DNA of 7,908 nucleotides from an uncultured Mucispirillum sp. Its GTDB lineage: Bacteria > Chrysiogenota > Deferribacteres > Deferribacterales > Mucispirillaceae. This document shows positions 1-6,615 of the stretch, piece after piece. Position numbers and translations under genes: made by a program. The notes beneath the pieces were generated by a model. It was not told the origin of the DNA, ran no database searches, and worked only from the letters and a program-made list of their open reading frames with translations. Positions within the stretch are counted from its first letter, which is position 1. Each line of letters begins with the position of its first letter. The stretch is taken from assembly GCA_937890655.1 (NCBI GenBank), contig CALADT010000001.1, positions 1-7,908 of the forward strand, given 5' to 3'.

Positions 1-54
1 TAAATCTACATTGTGAAAGCTGATTTGCTTTTGTCTTCTTTCAGTGGCTACCAT
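1..54 (-). CDS. possible N-terminal fragment of an unidentified protein, cut by window edge
   Basis: Reading leftward from an ATG at 54-52, eighteen open codons run to the window edge and begin MVATERRQKQISFHNVDL. The composition is protein-like, and an in-frame TAG lies four codons upstream, so the ATG is the only plausible start visible. There is no convincing Shine-Dalgarno sequence before it (only AGTGG), which weakens the call. The pattern (basic start, then a short F-x-x-V-D-L stretch) loosely recalls the beginnings of IS1182-type transposases, but eighteen residues cannot establish a family. It would be the next gene after tRNA-Asn on the same strand. It may equally be a chance open stretch. 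Confidence 0.3.
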   Translation of the reverse strand, partial: MVATERRQKQISFHNVDL

Positions 55-101
55 ACAGCACCACTAAAAGATATAATTGATAAATTGTATTGTTGGATAT
101 A

Positions 102-120
102 CCCCCTAAAAAATAGGGGG
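102..120. terminator. GC-rich hairpin, possible weak or bidirectional terminator
   Basis: CCCCCTA at 102-108 pairs perfectly with TAGGGGG at 114-120 around a five-base A loop, giving a compact 7-bp stem in otherwise AT-rich DNA. Neither strand has a clean T tract after the stem: the plus strand continues TTAAATC and the minus strand TATATCC. It is therefore not a textbook intrinsic terminator. It lies about 120 bases downstream of tRNA-Asn in the direction of tRNA transcription, so ending that transcript is its most natural role. A regulatory hairpin ahead of a gene to the left is another option. Confidence 0.4.
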
Positions 121-132
121 TTAAATCTATAA

Positions 133-238
133 CTAGTAACGGAGCTTTTTTTGATTTGCGAAATTAAAAAAATGTATTTGTTACTAGCTAATAATAACCA
201 TGATTTAATAGTAAACTATCAATAAGGTATAAAGAAAG

Positions 239-242
<4 letters not shown>
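133..242. repeat. two interleaved 8-bp inverted repeats downstream of tRNA-Asn
   Basis: CTAGTAAC at 133-140 is the reverse complement of GTTACTAG at 180-187. GGAGCTTT at 141-148, directly beside it, is the reverse complement of AAAGCTCC at 235-242, which covers the last bases of the tRNA gene. The two pairs interleave rather than nest. Each is only 8 bp, so chance is possible in AT-rich DNA, although the direct adjacency of two arms is notable. No gene is visible in 121-238. Confidence 0.3.
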
Positions 243-311
<69 letters not shown>

Positions 312-349
312 ATGTTTATGTTAGAAAGTGAACTTCCCAACGTCTGAGA

Positions 350-378
350 AGTAAACCATATTTTAATTAAGTTGTCAA
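350..378 (-). promoter_or_regulatory. sigma-70 type promoter for tRNA-Asn
   Basis: On the minus strand a perfect -35 box TTGACA (378-373) is followed by exactly 17 bases and a -10 box TTTACT (355-350). The -10 is preceded by TGG, an extended -10 element that would offset its weak match to TATAAT. Transcription would start near 343 and leave a leader of about 30 bases before the tRNA 5' end at 311. The -35 box lies inside the small palindrome at 369-384. Spacing, orientation and position all suit a stable-RNA promoter. Confidence 0.6.
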
Positions 379-389
379 CAACTTTTTTT
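369..389. terminator. short hairpin with T run between the fabH-like gene and tRNA-Asn
   Basis: AAGTTG (369-374) and CAACTT (379-384) pair around TCAA and are followed on the plus strand by a run of T to 389. In that direction it has intrinsic-terminator form, yet no plus-strand gene precedes it. On the minus strand, where the fabH-like gene ends at 404, the hairpin is preceded by A residues and followed by TAATTAAAAT, a weak release signal. Part of the symmetry comes from the tRNA promoter -35 box, so the hairpin may be partly incidental. Confidence 0.35.
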
Positions 390-403
390 AAAAAATTTTA
401 AAT

Positions 404-1423
404 TTATTCTTCTGGATCTAATTTTGTTAAGTCTGCTATACAACCACCCCATGTTAGACCTACACCAAAACCCATTAATAACGCACGTTTTCCAAGTGTT
501 ATATCCTTTGACTGCATTTTGTTTATAGCTATTGGTATTGTAGAAGATGCTGTGTTACCTGTATCCTCACAATCATTAAAATATCTACCATCATTTGGAA
601 TGCCACATGCTTTTTGTATTGTTTGTAACATAAATTTGTTTGCCTGATGAAATATAAAATTATCTATATCATCTAATGAAAGCATATTTTTTTCAAGTAT
701 AGAATTAAGCATAGGTGGGACTACCGACTGTGTAAACTGCACCACCCCTTTACCATCCATATAAATTGTTGCATCTGTTCTTACATTACCGTATTGGTCT
801 TCTATCTCTCTATATGCTTCTTCTCTATCTGCATATTTCATACGCATTAAACCATAGTTTACTATGATTTTCATAAAATCTACACCATTTGTGCCAAACT
901 GAAAACCTTTTAGAAATTCTGTTCTTGAATATGTTGATGAAATTAATGTGGCAGTTGCTGCATCACCAAAAAGTGGTTTTGTTCTCATATCTTTTGGGTG
1001 AATAATTTTGCTTAACGTATCCCCTGTTAATAACAGCACATTATTTGCCTGACCTGATTCTATTAGTGCTTTAGATAATGATAAGCCGTATATATAACCT
1101 GTGCAACCATGGTTATAATCCACAACCATACAGTTAGTTTTAAGCCCTAATCTGCCATGTATTACGCATGATGTTGCAGGCATAATATAGTCTGCTGTTT
1201 CTGTGCAGAAAATTAATGCGTCAATATCTTCTTTATTTACATTATATTTTTCAAACATAATTTTAGTTGCTTCCACTGCTAAGTCTGACGAACATTCATG
1301 TGGTAGTGCTATTGGGCGTCTATAAACACCAATTTTACTTGTAATACGGTTATCTGGACTATTAAACTCAAAATTATTTGGATAATAAGATGTTATATGC
1401 TTAATATAAGCGCGTTTTGCCAT
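404..1423 (-). CDS. 3-oxoacyl-ACP synthase III family protein (FabH-like)
   Basis: A thiolase-fold condensing enzyme of 339 residues, a normal length for ketoacyl-ACP synthase III, which joins an acyl-CoA to malonyl-ACP. The catalytic triad is complete: Cys107 in DYNHGCTGYIYGL, His259 in FHQAN and Asn290 in DTGNTASSTIPIAI. A GDAATATL segment near 153-160 also fits the fold. The nucleophile context NHGCTG differs from the NAACAG typical of housekeeping FabH, and no fab, plsX or acpP gene is nearby. It could therefore be a dedicated paralogue, for example one priming a branched or modified acyl chain or acting on a surface glycan, rather than the main fatty acid initiator. I leave the symbol blank for that reason. 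The ATG at 1423 is preferred over an in-frame ATG five codons upstream because GAGG at 1436-1433 sits nine bases before it; the upstream ATG has no such site. Confidence 0.9.
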   Translation of the reverse strand: MAKRAYIKHITSYYPNNFEFNSPDNRITSKIGVYRRPIALPHECSSDLAVEATKIMFEKYNVNKEDIDALIFCTETADYIMPATSCVIHGRLGLKTNCMVVDYNHGCTGYIYGLSLSKALIESGQANNVLLLTGDTLSKIIHPKDMRTKPLFGDAATATLISSTYSRTEFLKGFQFGTNGVDFMKIIVNYGLMRMKYADREEAYREIEDQYGNVRTDATIYMDGKGVVQFTQSVVPPMLNSILEKNMLSLDDIDNFIFHQANKFMLQTIQKACGIPNDGRYFNDCEDTGNTASSTIPIAINKMQSKDITLGKRALLMGFGVGLTWGGCIADLTKLDPEE

Positions 1424-1432
1424 AATAAAAAA

Positions 1433-1436
1433 CCTC
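1433..1436 (-). promoter_or_regulatory. ribosome binding site deciding the fabH-like start
   Basis: GAGG on the minus strand is nine bases before the ATG at 1423 and overlaps the alternative upstream ATG at 1438. That makes the shorter protein, beginning MAKRAYIKHI, the likely product. Confidence 0.65.
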
Positions 1437-1453
1437 ATATAAAAAATAATGGC

Positions 1454-1506
1454 GTGGCATATAAAGACAAAATAAATACATTTAAGTTTTTTAAAAAATG
1501 TGCCAC
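1454..1506 (-). repeat. inverted repeat in the fabH-like 5' leader
   Basis: GTGGCA (1506-1501 on the minus strand) can pair with TGCCAC (1459-1454), enclosing about 41 bases that contain the self-complementary run TTTTTTAAAAAA and ACATTT/AAATGT arms. If transcription starts near 1500, the structure would form in the untranslated leader just ahead of the ribosome binding site. The stem is only 6 bp and no known riboswitch is recognised. Confidence 0.25.
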
Positions 1507-1536
1507 AATATAAAAACAGTATGGTATTCTTACCAA
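1507..1536 (-). promoter_or_regulatory. candidate promoter with overlapping dyad for the fabH-like gene
   Basis: On the minus strand TTGGTA (1536-1531, four of six matches to the -35 consensus) is followed by 18 bases and TATATT (1512-1507, five of six to the -10 consensus). The -35 overlaps a dyad TGGTA-TTCT-TACCA at 1522-1535, as an operator might. Random matches of this quality are common in AT-rich DNA, so this is tentative. The known FapR operator of fatty-acid genes is not recognisable here. Confidence 0.35.
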
Positions 1537-1636
1537 ACTACATACATAATACAAATAATAAATTTTTACAAGAAAAAAATTAAATAAAACACATAAACAT
1601 ACTACATTATTTGATTAATCTATATAATAAACTACT

Positions 1637-2302
1637 TTATTTTTTATGATTACCTATAACTACCACAAATGGTGCTTTTTTATTTTCCACATATTTTATT
1701 AAGTTTTTTGGAAAATCGTAGTAGTTTTCTTCGTTTTCGCAGCCTAAATTTAATGAAAGGCTTATTTTTTTATTTATAAAGGCCATATCTTTTATAGTAG
1801 AAGATAGTGCATAAGGCCTTTCCATAAAAACAGTGGTTACTTTATTTTTTGAGATATCTTCAAAAAACTTTCTTCTTTTTATGTTATCTCTTGGTGGAAA
1901 GCCTGCAAAATAAAAAGTTTTTGCTTCTATACCTGAAACACTTATTGCAGAAGTTATAGAGCTTGCCCCTGGTAAACTTAAAACTTTTATACCGTTTTTT
2001 TTACACATGGATATAAACTTATAATCAGGGTCAGAAATACATGGGGTGCCTGCATCTGAAAATAATACTGCCATATTAGTATTTTTTACTTTTTCTAATA
2101 TTTCATACCGTGTATTATCTTCTGTATGCTCATTTATTAAAAATAGTTCTGCACTGCTTCCTGCTACTTGCAATAATTTATTTGCAACTTTCCGTTCTTC
2201 CCCTATTGCAATATTACTGTTTTTTATAATATTTAAAGTTTTTTCAGGTATATCTTTTATGTTTTCACTAATAGATATACCTGCAACGTATAATAAAGCC
2301 AC
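1637..2302 (-). CDS. short RsmI-like SAM-dependent methyltransferase (tetrapyrrole methylase fold)
   Basis: A 221-residue protein with the core of the RsmI (16S rRNA C1402 2'-O-methyltransferase) family: FSDAGTPCISDP at 81-92, SLPGASSITSAISVSG at 109-124, and AGFPPRDNIKRR at 133-144. RsmI is usually about 270-290 residues. This copy ends soon after the methylase core, so the C-terminal RsmI extension is missing. The usual N-terminal VPTPIGNLxD is replaced by YVAGISISENIKDI, and the usual EDTR by GEERK at 34-38. It resembles the shorter, divergent RsmI paralogues seen in some bacteria, whose target is uncertain. Translation starts at a GTG (2302), three bases after the serS stop, with AAAGGG at 2314-2309 inside the serS end, indicating coupling. 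It is the last gene of the operon. Family confidence is high and substrate confidence low. Confidence 0.85.
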   Translation of the reverse strand: MALLYVAGISISENIKDIPEKTLNIIKNSNIAIGEERKVANKLLQVAGSSAELFLINEHTEDNTRYEILEKVKNTNMAVLFSDAGTPCISDPDYKFISMCKKNGIKVLSLPGASSITSAISVSGIEAKTFYFAGFPPRDNIKRRKFFEDISKNKVTTVFMERPYALSSTIKDMAFINKKISLSLNLGCENEENYYDFPKNLIKYVENKKAPFVVVIGNHKK

Positions 2303-2305
2303 TTG

Positions 2306-3577
2306 TTACCCTTTTTTAATTACATCTAACCCGTTTAAGTAAGGACGTAATGCTTCTGGAATAGTAACAGAACCGTCTTGATTTTGGTAGTTTTCAAGCA
2401 CTGCCACTAATGTTCTTCCCACTGCAAGCCCTGAACCGTTTAATGTGTGGGCTGTTTTTACTTTTCCGTCTGTATCTCTATACCTAATATTTGCACGCCT
2501 TGCTTGGTAGTCTTTAAAGTTAGAGCAGGAAGATATTTCTCTGTAACAGTTTTGACCAGGAAGCCATACTTCTAAATCGTATGTTTTAGAACTAGAAAAA
2601 CCTATATCTCCTGAGCTTAAAGCCATAACTCTATATGGTAGATTTAAGGCTTGTAAAACCATTTCAGCATCATGAGTTAATTTTTCATGTTCTTCCACAG
2701 AAGTATCTGCACTACAAATTTTTACAAGCTCCACTTTATTAAACTGGTGGTTACGGATTAAACCTTTTGTATCTTTCCCATAACTTCCTGCTTCACGTCT
2801 AAAACATGCTGTTAGTGAAGTATTATATATTGGTAAATTTTTTACATCAATTATTTCATCAGCATACATATTTGTAACAGGTATTTCAGCTGTTGAGATT
2901 AAATAAAGGTTATCTTTTTCACATAAATATGCTTCTTCTGCAAATTTTGGTAACTGACCTGTACCTATCATAGCTTTTGTATTAACAAGATAAGGCACAC
3001 TCATTTCTACATAACCTTTTTCCCTGTGCATATCAAGCATAAGTGAAGATAACGCCCTATCAAGCCTTGCACCCATTCCTGATAATATATTAAACCTTGA
3101 TTCTGCAATTTTTACACCACGTTCAAAATCAATTATGCCTAAATCTGCCCCTATATCCCAATGGTTTTTAGGTTCAAAATCAAATTTTCTAGGTTCGCCC
3201 CATTTGCGTATTTCTACATTTTCGTTTTCATCTTTACCAATAGGGGTTGTATCATCTACAATATTTGGTAAACTTAATAACATATTGCGTATATTTTCAT
3301 CTATTTCTGCCTGCATAGAATCAAGTTCCTGCATTTTACCGGCATTACTTTTTACCTGCTCTTGTAAATCTTGAGTATCTTTACCTTCTCTTTTTAAAAT
3401 ACCCACTTGTTTTGATATGGCATTTCTTTCAGCTTTTAACTTCTCTACCTGATTTATAATTTCTTTACGTTTATTGTTTTCACTAACTAATGTTTCAAAA
3501 TCAAAATCATAGTTTCTAGCTTTTGTTTTTTCCTTTACTTCATCAAGATTGCTTAAAATAAATTTTAAATCAAGCAT
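2306..3577 (-). CDS. serS: serine--tRNA ligase
   Basis: Class II aminoacyl-tRNA synthetase that charges tRNA-Ser, and tRNA-Sec where present, with serine in the cytoplasm; 423 residues, the standard bacterial length. Residues about 28-100 form the charged helical hairpin that grips the long variable arm of tRNA-Ser. The catalytic domain follows: STAEIPVT at 228-235 with the TxE serine-binding signature, motif 2 at 259-279 beginning FRREAGSYG, and motif 3 at 380-395 with NGSGLAVGRTL. The CSNFKDYQARR segment at 351-361 is also typical. The ATG at 3577 has AGGTGA at 3586-3581, and nine bases separate it from the bamD stop. Nothing suggests damage or transfer, and codon use matches its neighbours. 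No T-box is expected or seen, since the gene is internal to an operon. Confidence 0.98.
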   Translation of the reverse strand: MLDLKFILSNLDEVKEKTKARNYDFDFETLVSENNKRKEIINQVEKLKAERNAISKQVGILKREGKDTQDLQEQVKSNAGKMQELDSMQAEIDENIRNMLLSLPNIVDDTTPIGKDENENVEIRKWGEPRKFDFEPKNHWDIGADLGIIDFERGVKIAESRFNILSGMGARLDRALSSLMLDMHREKGYVEMSVPYLVNTKAMIGTGQLPKFAEEAYLCEKDNLYLISTAEIPVTNMYADEIIDVKNLPIYNTSLTACFRREAGSYGKDTKGLIRNHQFNKVELVKICSADTSVEEHEKLTHDAEMVLQALNLPYRVMALSSGDIGFSSSKTYDLEVWLPGQNCYREISSCSNFKDYQARRANIRYRDTDGKVKTAHTLNGSGLAVGRTLVAVLENYQNQDGSVTIPEALRPYLNGLDVIKKG

Positions 3578-3586
3578 ATATCACCT

Positions 3587-4357
3587 TTATTTTTTATTTT
3601 TATTTTTTTCTTTTTCTTTTTTATTACTATATTTTTCTATTAATTTATTTGTTTTTTTGCTGTATTTATTTTCTTTATCATATATTTCTAAATCAGCAGC
3701 TAACCCTTTTGCCTCATCAAAATTATCCTGTTTTAATAATATTTTTACAGCCTTATATACTGCTTCGCCGTAGTATGATGTATCTTTATAATGGGCTATA
3801 ACATATTTATACCTTAAAAGTGATGGTTCACTTTTTAATATTCTACTGTAATAGTTACCTATTATCATTTCTTTTTTTGCAAGCCTGTCCATTAAAAGAG
3901 ATATTCTTATATCCACATCATATTCTTCTACAAGCTCTGGGTATTTATTTTTCACTTCTTTTAAATAATATAGTGCTTTTTCCGTATTAGTTTGGTCTTG
4001 AGAAGCATAACGGACAATATTAAAATACGCAAGCCCTAACCTAACTGTTGCAAGTTTTGTATTATCCCACCCTTTATATACTTCTAAATAAACTTCATAT
4101 GCAGGAATAGCCTCATCATACTTTCCACCTAGAAAATAACTATCAGCTAATGCAAGTTGAATAGAAGCAACATATTCTGGAGATTCTGCCCTAACAAGAG
4201 CTTGCTCATACCGTTCTGCTGCTTTTAAATATTTACCTTCTATGGCTAAAGAATCACCTATTTCTTCATAATATTCAGCTGGCTTATCTACTTCCACTTC
4301 TTTTGCACAAGCTGATAATATAAATAATAAAAGTGATAAATATAATAGTTTTTTCAT
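3587..4357 (-). CDS. bamD: outer membrane protein assembly factor BamD (TPR lipoprotein)
   Basis: A 256-residue lipoprotein. MKK, a hydrophobic stretch and the lipobox LSAC (14-17) predict cleavage and lipidation at Cys17. Mature residues 18-19 are Ala-Lys, without an Asp that would signal inner-membrane retention in enterobacteria. TPR-type repeats follow, matching the BamD pattern: AEYYEEIGDSLAIEGKYLKA near 27-46, LADSYFLGGKYDEAIPAYEVYL near 70-91, GLAYFNI with a QDQT near 108-123, and RLAKKEMIIGNYYSRI near 157-172. BamD is the BAM-complex subunit that with BamA receives and inserts beta-barrel proteins. The last dozen residues are a Lys/Glu/Asn-only tail. Its ATG overlaps the rimO stop (TAATG), with GGAG eight bases before, so translation is probably coupled to rimO. 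Identity rests on the lipobox plus repeat pattern, since TPR lipoproteins are otherwise hard to tell apart. Confidence 0.85.
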   Translation of the reverse strand: MKKLLYLSLLLFILSACAKEVEVDKPAEYYEEIGDSLAIEGKYLKAAERYEQALVRAESPEYVASIQLALADSYFLGGKYDEAIPAYEVYLEVYKGWDNTKLATVRLGLAYFNIVRYASQDQTNTEKALYYLKEVKNKYPELVEEYDVDIRISLLMDRLAKKEMIIGNYYSRILKSEPSLLRYKYVIAHYKDTSYYGEAVYKAVKILLKQDNFDEAKGLAADLEIYDKENKYSKKTNKLIEKYSNKKEKEKNKNKK

Positions 4358-5664
4358 TAATTATTCTCCGTAAAAGTAACATATATATCAGGATAAGCCA
4401 CTTTATTTACAATACATTTATAAGGGCCGCTGCCTTTATCTGCTATACCGTCTGTAACGTATAATTTACCGTCTGTATCTGGTGCTTGAAATATGGCTCT
4501 TCCCTCTAAAATAAATGCAAAATCATCGTTTTCTTTTTCTACAAAACATAAAAATTCTTGTTTTTTATATTGTTTTAATCTATTACTTGTATTTTTCTTT
4601 TGTAATGTTTGTAATTTTGCTATTCTTGATTTTACCACTTTTTTATCCACATCATCTGTAAAATCATAAGCTATGGAACCTTCTTCTTTATAATATGGGA
4701 AAAACCCTGCAAAATCTGGCTTTTGGTTTAATATAAAGTTATAAAGCTCCATGTAATCTTCTTCTTGCTCCCCTGGAAAACCTACTATAAAAGTTGTTCT
4801 TATAAAGGCTTCAGGGCACAGTTCTCGTATATTATTAAATACATTATCAATAACTTCTCTTGTAGATGCCCTACGCATTTTTAATAATATATTATCACTT
4901 GCATGTTGCACAGGAACTTCAAAATATTTAATAACATTTTTAGTTTTTGCAACAAATTCAATAACTTCTTTTGTAACACCCTCTGGGTTTAAATAAAGCA
5001 TTCTAAATAGTGTATTTTGGAATTTACTTGTGAGTTTTTCCATTAAAGGTAAAAGCATAACTTTATTATAAATATCTAACCCATATTGAGTAGTATCTTG
5101 GCTAATGATAATAATTTCCTGCACGCCTTGTTTAACAAGCAAATCTATTTCTTCTTCAATATCTTCCATTGTTCTACTTTTTAGTTTACCACGTATATTT
5201 GGTATAACGCAAAAAGCACATGTATTATTACAACCCTCACTTATTTTCACATAAGCATAATATGGCACATTTGTTATGGCACGCACTACTTTTTCACTGC
5301 TTTTTTCTATATGAAAAAGCTCCCTTAAATAATCAGCTGCTTCACTTAATTTGCCAACACCTGTAACAAAATCTATCTCCGGCATTTCTTTTAATATTTC
5401 TTCTTTATACCGTTCTACCATACAACCTGTTACAATTAACTTTGCTTTTTTGCTAATAATATTTTCCATTTGTAATATATTATCAACTGCTTCTTTAACA
5501 GCAGGTTCTATAAACCCACATGTATTAATAATTACTGCATCACATTTTGCAGGGTCAGATTCTGAAACGAAACCGTCTTGAGAAAGCTCCCCTATTAAAT
5601 ATTCAAAATCCACTTGGTTTTTTGCACAACCTAAACTTACATAACTAATTTTTCTAGTTTTCAT
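4357..5664 (-). CDS. rimO: ribosomal protein S12 (Asp) methylthiotransferase RimO
   Basis: A radical SAM enzyme that adds a methylthio group to the conserved Asp89 (E. coli numbering) of ribosomal protein S12. All family parts are visible in 435 residues. The N-terminal UPF0004 domain has cluster-binding Cys13 (SLGCAKNQVD), Cys49 (INTCGF) and Cys81 (VTGCMVERY). The radical SAM CxxxCxxC is Cys145, Cys149 and Cys152 (EGCNNTCAFCVIP), and a TRAM domain covers about the last 65 residues. SLGCAKNQVD and GFIEPAVKEA favour RimO over the tRNA-modifying paralogue MiaB. Start: the ATG at 5664 has AGGG at 5674-5671, six bases away and overlapping the ribF stop. An in-frame TTG five codons upstream would lie inside ribF and lose that site. 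The stop shares a base with the bamD start. Confidence 0.97.
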   Translation of the reverse strand: MKTRKISYVSLGCAKNQVDFEYLIGELSQDGFVSESDPAKCDAVIINTCGFIEPAVKEAVDNILQMENIISKKAKLIVTGCMVERYKEEILKEMPEIDFVTGVGKLSEAADYLRELFHIEKSSEKVVRAITNVPYYAYVKISEGCNNTCAFCVIPNIRGKLKSRTMEDIEEEIDLLVKQGVQEIIIISQDTTQYGLDIYNKVMLLPLMEKLTSKFQNTLFRMLYLNPEGVTKEVIEFVAKTKNVIKYFEVPVQHASDNILLKMRRASTREVIDNVFNNIRELCPEAFIRTTFIVGFPGEQEEDYMELYNFILNQKPDFAGFFPYYKEEGSIAYDFTDDVDKKVVKSRIAKLQTLQKKNTSNRLKQYKKQEFLCFVEKENDDFAFILEGRAIFQAPDTDGKLYVTDGIADKGSGPYKCIVNKVAYPDIYVTFTENN

Positions 5665-5667
5665 TAA

Positions 5668-5674
5668 CTTCCCT
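5668..5674 (-). promoter_or_regulatory. rimO ribosome binding site spanning the ribF stop
   Basis: AGGGAAG on the minus strand lies just before the ATG at 5664 and covers part of the ribF TAG (5675-5673). It decides the start in favour of ATG over the upstream TTG and suggests translational coupling. Confidence 0.7.
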
Positions 5675-6614
5675 AACAAATATTATATTCATCCACATGG
5701 TTTAAATATGCCATAACTTTTGCTTTATCTTCGCCCATTTGGTCTATTAAGCTAACAATAGAATTAAACTTTATATCATCACGCATATGTTTATACAAGA
5801 TAATTTCTGCATATTCTCCATAAACATCTTCATTAAATTCAAAAATATTTGCTTCTACCCGCAATTCCATATTATTATTTATAGTAAGAATATAGCCAAC
5901 ATAAGCCATACTATTATATATTTTATTTTTTATTATTACTTTAGAAGCATATACTCCATTTGCTGGTAGCACTTCGTTTACCACATCTAAATTAATAGTA
6001 GGATAACCTATTTTTCTACCTCGTTTATCCCCATGGATTACAATACCCTCTAAACTATAAGGACATTTTAAAAGTTTTGCAACTTCCTCCACATTTCCAT
6101 CTATAATTAATGAACGAATACGTGAACTAGAAATTATGTTGCCTTTATTATCTTGTAGTTTTTCTGCTACTATAATCTCCACATTATATTTTTTCCCAAG
6201 CTCTATTAATAGGTTTGTATCACCACCTTTACCACTACCAAACCTGTAATCATCACCAACTATTACAACTTTTGCCTTTAGTTTATCCACTATTATATCT
6301 TTAAAAAAACTTTCAGCAGAAAGCTGTGATAATGATGAATTAAAATCTGCACTAATTAAATAATCTATTTTTTGAGCTAGAAACTTTTCTTCCCTTTTTT
6401 TAGGTGTAGAAATTAGTTTTATATCTTTATTAAAAAATTTAAAAGGGTGTGGTTCAAAAGTAAATATTATACTTTTTAACCCTTTTTTTTCTGATTGTTC
6501 TTCTAATGTTGCTAAAATTAGCCTGTGTCCTAAATGTAACCCATCAAAATTACCAATACATACTGCACTGTCATCTTGTACATTAATATGTTCTATACCT
6601 TTTATTACTTCCAT
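5673..6614 (-). CDS. ribF: bifunctional riboflavin kinase / FAD synthetase
   Basis: Converts riboflavin to FMN and FMN to FAD in the cytoplasm. At 313 residues it has the usual two-domain bacterial length. The N-terminal FMN adenylyltransferase half shows CIGNFDGLHLGH (19-30), FTFEPHPFKFF (51-61), VGDDYRFGSGKGGD (119-132) and SSSRIRSLI (162-170). The C-terminal kinase half shows GDKRGRKIGYPTINL (195-209), VLPANGVYA (215-223) and the likely catalytic Glu254 in VEANIFEF, followed by DVYGEY. The middle kinase segment usually written NIGxxPTF reads YVGYILTINNN here, a divergent form. The ATG at 6614 lies one base after the stop of the membrane-protein gene, with AAGGA at 6630-6626. A longer reading from a TTG at 6638 would overlap that gene and is less likely. 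No FMN riboswitch precedes it, consistent with an internal operon gene. Confidence 0.96.
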   Translation of the reverse strand: MEVIKGIEHINVQDDSAVCIGNFDGLHLGHRLILATLEEQSEKKGLKSIIFTFEPHPFKFFNKDIKLISTPKKREEKFLAQKIDYLISADFNSSLSQLSAESFFKDIIVDKLKAKVVIVGDDYRFGSGKGGDTNLLIELGKKYNVEIIVAEKLQDNKGNIISSSRIRSLIIDGNVEEVAKLLKCPYSLEGIVIHGDKRGRKIGYPTINLDVVNEVLPANGVYASKVIIKNKIYNSMAYVGYILTINNNMELRVEANIFEFNEDVYGEYAEIILYKHMRDDIKFNSIVSLIDQMGEDKAKVMAYLNHVDEYNIC

Positions 6615-6615
6615 A

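Larger units (their letters stand above)
1439..1636. other. AT-rich intergenic region between rsmI-like and fabH-like genes
   Basis: No credible gene is seen on either strand; the sequence is about 80% A+T with many stops. It holds a candidate promoter and dyad for the fabH-like gene (1507-1536) and a leader inverted repeat (1454-1506). Immediately after the rsmI-like stop at 1637 there is no GC-rich hairpin with a T tract, so how the upstream operon ends is unclear and read-through toward the fabH-like gene is possible. Confidence 0.6.

Noticed and set aside
4..132. Plus-strand open frame of 42 codons at the left edge
   Set aside because: It has no start codon with a ribosome binding site, runs straight through the GC hairpin at 102-120, and is antisense to the better-looking minus-strand reading.
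1487..1498. TTTTTTAAAAAA palindrome as a terminator
   Set aside because: There is no GC in the stem, and it lies in the presumed leader rather than after a gene.
2046..2342. Plus-strand open frame inside the rsmI-like gene and serS end
   Set aside because: It is antisense to a well-supported methyltransferase gene and has a low-complexity Phe/Ser/Leu composition typical of shadow frames.
3549..3773. Plus-strand frame encoding a Phe/Leu-rich 'membrane' peptide
   Set aside because: It is the antisense of the Lys/Glu-rich BamD tail and the serS start; A-rich coding DNA gives artificial Phe/Leu stretches on the other strand.
5351..5581. Plus-strand open frame inside rimO
   Set aside because: It is antisense to the conserved cysteine-bearing N-terminal domain of RimO, with no independent signals.
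5787..5969. Plus-strand open frame inside ribF
   Set aside because: It is antisense to the riboflavin kinase domain and has a biased Ile/Phe composition.
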